A DNA stretch of 15,272 bases from Treponema sp. (GTDB lineage Bacteria > Spirochaetota > Spirochaetia > Treponematales > Breznakiellaceae), in NCBI GenBank assembly GCA_031273185.1, contig JAISSG010000089.1:1-15272 (forward strand). The letters run 5' to 3'. The notes beneath the pieces are model-generated. The model did no database searches and was not told where the DNA came from. It was given only the letters and a program-made list of their open reading frames with translations. Made by a program: the position numbers and the translations under genes. Of the stretch, positions 12,843-15,272 are shown one piece after another; positions within the stretch are counted from its first letter, which is position 1; each line of letters opens with the position of its first letter.

Positions 12843-14333
12843 TTACTGTTTTTCTATCCGGCACGATTCCAGTTCCTTGAGGCGCTGCTCGTCAAGCCTT
12901 ACGTGAAGGTTCTTTTCCTGCGTGGGGATCACCAGCCCCCTGGGGCCGTTCTTCGCCCGGCGGAGGTATTTTACCTGGGTGTAGAACAGGTCCCCCTCGC
13001 CCGAGTTCCGTCCCTTCGAGTAAAAAATCGCCAGGTTTCCCGCGTCCAGGAGTATGTCCAGGGGAAAAGTCTTGCCGGGCCGCTGCCTGATAAACACGTA
13101 GGCACCGGGAAAGTCCCTGGCGTGGAGCCACAGGTCGCCGCCCTTTACATGGCGACGAAGCAAGGCATCATTTTCGGCAGCGTCCCTGCCCACAATTAGC
13201 ACCCACTCGCCGCGCCTGAACGAAAGACCGGGCCGTTTTGCATCCCGATCAACCGCGCCCTTGGGTTTCGCCCCGCCGGTTTTAAGGAGCTTCGCCAGAA
13301 CCAGGGGATTCTCCTCGGCCAAAAGCCGCGCCAGCTTTTGCTCGATCTCGCCAAGCTCCCTCTCCCCGGCCTGTATTTCCGAGCGGACATCGGCAAGGCC
13401 CTTTTTCGCCTTCGAGTACTGGCCGTAATACAGCTCCGCCTGCGCCGAGGGGCCTTTGTGGGGGTCTAGCTTTATTCGAATCTTGCCACCGGCACCCGCG
13501 TCACTGGCGAAAAAATTGTCCGCTTCCAGCCACTCGTCGCCCGGCCTGATGACAGCGATGTTGGCGAGGATAATATCCCCGTACTCTCTCAGGCGATCAG
13601 CGGCGGCGAATTCCGCCTCTTTTGCCCGCAGTTTATCCAACGCCGCCTGCAAGCGGGCCATGCTGCGCTCGCAGTTTCGCCGCGCCTGTTCCCGCAGAGC
13701 TTCAAGGGAAAGGGCGCCACCCCGCTCGGCGTACCAGGCATCTATCTTCTCGTTAAAGGAGCCGGAAGCACTGCCGGCAAATTCCCGGATCGCGTACTCA
13801 CGCCCCCTTCCCTCTCCCCCCTTTTCTCTTTGCTCTTTGCTCTCTTCTCTTTGCTCTTTGCTCTCTTCTCTTTTCTCTTCTGGTGTATAACGCCCGCCCG
13901 AAACCTCCCCCTTTTTCGGCAGGCGGCGCATGGCGTCCAGCACGTTGCCCTCGTCGTCGGTGACGATGCAATTCGCCGCGTTCGACCACAGCCTGGCGTA
14001 CAGGCGGAAGCGGTTGCCCCCCCTCCTCACCAAAAGCCGCACGATGCGGTTGTCACCAAGCTGCGCCGCCTCCTCTATCCAGCCGTTGACAATCCTTGAA
14101 TTGAGAAACTGGGCAAAGCGCAGCGGCCTGTCGCTTTTGGGCAGGGGCCTGAAGGTCTCGTGCATACGGCATGCGCCGGGGTTCAGCGCGATAAGCAACT
14201 GCCTTGTCGTGCCTTTCTTGTGCAGGCGCAGGCCGAGAACGTCAAAGGCGCTCTGCGCCGCCCCCTGAATCTGCGCCCCCGCCAGATCAAGCTCGTCAAG
14301 GATGAGGTTAATTTCTTTCCAGTTTAACGACAT
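12843..14333 (-). CDS. NFACT-family protein (RqcH/FbpA-like), with an in-frame heptad-repeat insert
   Basis: A 496-residue protein of the NFACT family, whose bacterial members (RqcH) bind stalled 50S subunits and add alanine tails to nascent chains. The NFACT-N part covers about 1-145 (starting MSLNWKEINLILDEL). A coiled-coil middle runs from about 200 to 350 (ARLQAALDKLRAKEAEFAAA; EIEQKLARLLAEENPL). The NFACT-R part is C-terminal, with GDLWLHARDFPGAYVFIR. The Asp-Arg pair known to matter in RqcH aligns here with Asn95-Arg96 (GDNRIV), so alanine tailing may be altered. Residues about 152-178 (charged Glu/Lys/Arg, repeating ESKEQRE) come from a heptad array. It is shorter than B. subtilis RqcH (about 570). 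No strong Shine-Dalgarno precedes the ATG. It follows tatD on the same strand. Confidence 0.88.
   Translation of the reverse strand: MSLNWKEINLILDELDLAGAQIQGAAQSAFDVLGLRLHKKGTTRQLLIALNPGACRMHETFRPLPKSDRPLRFAQFLNSRIVNGWIEEAAQLGDNRIVRLLVRRGGNRFRLYARLWSNAANCIVTDDEGNVLDAMRRLPKKGEVSGGRYTPEEKREESKEQREESKEQREKGGEGRGREYAIREFAGSASGSFNEKIDAWYAERGGALSLEALREQARRNCERSMARLQAALDKLRAKEAEFAAADRLREYGDIILANIAVIRPGDEWLEADNFFASDAGAGGKIRIKLDPHKGPSAQAELYYGQYSKAKKGLADVRSEIQAGERELGEIEQKLARLLAEENPLVLAKLLKTGGAKPKGAVDRDAKRPGLSFRRGEWVLIVGRDAAENDALLRRHVKGGDLWLHARDFPGAYVFIRQRPGKTFPLDILLDAGNLAIFYSKGRNSGEGDLFYTQVKYLRRAKNGPRGLVIPTQEKNLHVRLDEQRLKELESCRIEKQ
13807..13876 (+). repeat. Heptad repeat array inside the NFACT gene
   Basis: Ten 7-base units in phase, with CTTTGCT and CTCTTCT repeated in an ordered pattern (two CTTTGCT, one CTCTTCT, twice) and two C-rich units at the left; less regular units extend it to about 13801-13883. 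On the coding (minus) strand the units read AGCAAAG/AGAAGAG, the same dialect as the array at 9517-9558. The NFACT frame stays open and reads a charged, low-complexity peptide. Confidence 0.85.
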
Positions 14334-14387
14334 ACCAAGGCTAGAGAGCTATTAACAACAAGCAATGTCGTTGGCCGCAATCTTCCA

Positions 14388-14429
14388 TTTGCTCACTGCT
14401 CATTGCTCGTTGCTCATTGTTCATTGCTC
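14388..14429 (+). repeat. Heptad repeat array starting at the tatD stop codon
   Basis: Six exact-period units with core ATTGCTC lie between tatD and the NFACT gene and include two bases of the tatD stop (14428-14430). On the minus strand they read GAGCAAT, the same dialect as at 12122-12191. All units face one way, so no hairpin forms here. Confidence 0.82.
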
Positions 14430-15204
14430 ATTCGTTTGGCAAGCCAAAAAACCGGTTGGAGTTCTCCCAGAGCTGGGCGGCAAGCGCCTCCGTCTCCATG
14501 TCAAGCATTTTCGCCAGGCACAGCGCGATCTCCGGCAGGTATTTGGGCATGTTCCGCTTGCCCTTCTGCCGGGTCGGCACCATGAACGGGCTTTCCGACT
14601 CGATAAGCACCCGGTCAAGGGGCAACTCCGGGATAGTCTCATGGAGGTTGCGGGCGTTTTTATAGGTAAGGTTGCCGGCAAAGGAGAAGTACAGGTTCAG
14701 CTTCCGCGCCTCCCTCGCATAGGCAGCGTCCTCCGAATAGCAGTGCAGCACCCCGCCCCTGGGCGGCAGCCGGTCGCGCAGGATTTCCAGCACGTCATGG
14801 CCCGCGTCCCGGTTGTGGATGATCACCGGCAGGTTGAGCTTGGCGGCAAGGTCAAGCTGGGTGATAAACAGCTCGATCTGGGACTTCTTGTCGCCGAACT
14901 TGCGGAAGTAGTCCAGCCCGATCTCCCCGATGGCGACAACCCTGGGAAGCTGCACGCCCTGCTCAATCGTTTGCTGCCAGTTTCTGCCGGGGTTCTGCAC
15001 CTCCGATGGGCTTACCCCGACAGCGTGGTAAACGTTCGCCGACGACTTGAGGTTCTCGTACACACGTGCAAAGTCATGGAGGCTGTTGCAGATGGAGACA
15101 ATCCGATTGACGGAAACCTGGCGGGCCTCCTGTATTACAATGAGCTGCTCGATAGGGTCATCAACAATAAGCCCCAAATGGGCATGAGTATCAAAATACT
15201 GCAT
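14428..15204 (-). CDS. tatD: TatD-family metal-dependent deoxyribonuclease
   Basis: A 258-residue TIM-barrel amidohydrolase-fold nuclease (3'-5' exonuclease activity in characterised TatD, with roles in DNA repair and degradation). Metal ligands are visible as DTHAHL (His7, His9), AIGEIGLDYF (Glu94), VIIHNRDA (His130) and VLHCYSED (His154). The last conserved motif normally reads E-[TS]-D-[SA]-P with a catalytic Asp; here it is IESESPFMVP, so Glu204 replaces that Asp. Other family hallmarks (SPSEV in place of the usual HP motif, NMPKYLP, ENSNRFFGL at the end) fit. The start at 15204 follows a GGA-containing stretch about 10 bases upstream. The gene is upstream of the NFACT gene, separated by about 94 bases containing a heptad array. 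The 68 bases between it and the window edge show nothing else. Confidence 0.92.
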   Translation of the reverse strand: MQYFDTHAHLGLIVDDPIEQLIVIQEARQVSVNRIVSICNSLHDFARVYENLKSSANVYHAVGVSPSEVQNPGRNWQQTIEQGVQLPRVVAIGEIGLDYFRKFGDKKSQIELFITQLDLAAKLNLPVIIHNRDAGHDVLEILRDRLPPRGGVLHCYSEDAAYAREARKLNLYFSFAGNLTYKNARNLHETIPELPLDRVLIESESPFMVPTRQKGKRNMPKYLPEIALCLAKMLDMETEALAAQLWENSNRFFGLPNE

Positions 15205-15272
15205 CGCTTTATTCCAAAAGATATGATAAACATACCACCCGTCCGCTCACAAGACGCAACTGACCTGCGGCG

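Noticed and set aside
13807..13876. CRISPR-like array
   Set aside because: The units are only 7 bases with no spacers, and the array is inside an open reading frame.

Overview
The window looks like chromosomal DNA of an anaerobic spirochaete, most likely a Treponema relative. This is inferred from the large Cache/GAF/PAS hybrid sensor kinase, a CBS/DRTGG family II pyrophosphatase, a rubrerythrin, a putative lipoprotein with a relaxed lipobox, and an integron-type cassette (T. denticola is known to carry a chromosomal integron). No rRNA, tRNA or CRISPR array is visible. Housekeeping genes are GC-rich. They are broken up by AT-rich accessory pieces and by many short repeat arrays with an exact 7-base period.

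Left end (1-1218): debris. It holds a hairpin, an XRE-type regulator fragment fused to a decayed IS630-family transposase (second catalytic Asp replaced by Gly), and two overlapping minus-strand remnants, one resembling an LPD3-type (phage/polymorphic-toxin associated) domain. Next come two minus-strand genes in tandem: a CBS-type Mn-dependent pyrophosphatase (5804-7468) and, about 9 bases downstream, a 1530-residue hybrid histidine kinase (1202-5794). Divergent from them is thrC (threonine synthase), translationally coupled by an ATGA overlap to ychJ.

Middle (9563-12115): an AT-rich part with a putative lipoprotein and a convergent four-helix membrane protein, then the most striking feature. 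An HD-domain hydrolase gene (minus strand) is split by an 868-base insertion (10836-11703). Deleting the insertion restores one 196-codon reading frame across a GTTAAAT, which fits the integron core site GTTRRRY. The insertion has the anatomy of an integron gene cassette: its own consensus promoter, one gene (two membrane helices plus an SH3-like tail), and a 169-base attC-like site with R and L boxes directly after the gene. It therefore looks like an integrase-mediated insertion into a secondary site inside a chromosomal gene.

Right end (12193-15204): rubrerythrin, an NFACT/RqcH-like protein and a TatD-family nuclease, all on the minus strand. Six heptad-repeat arrays are seen (7512-7553, 8403-8486, 9517-9558, 12122-12191, 13807-13876, 14388-14429). 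Four are intergenic and touch or adjoin gene ends. Two lie in frame inside conserved genes (thrC and the NFACT gene), where they are translated as low-complexity inserts between domains.
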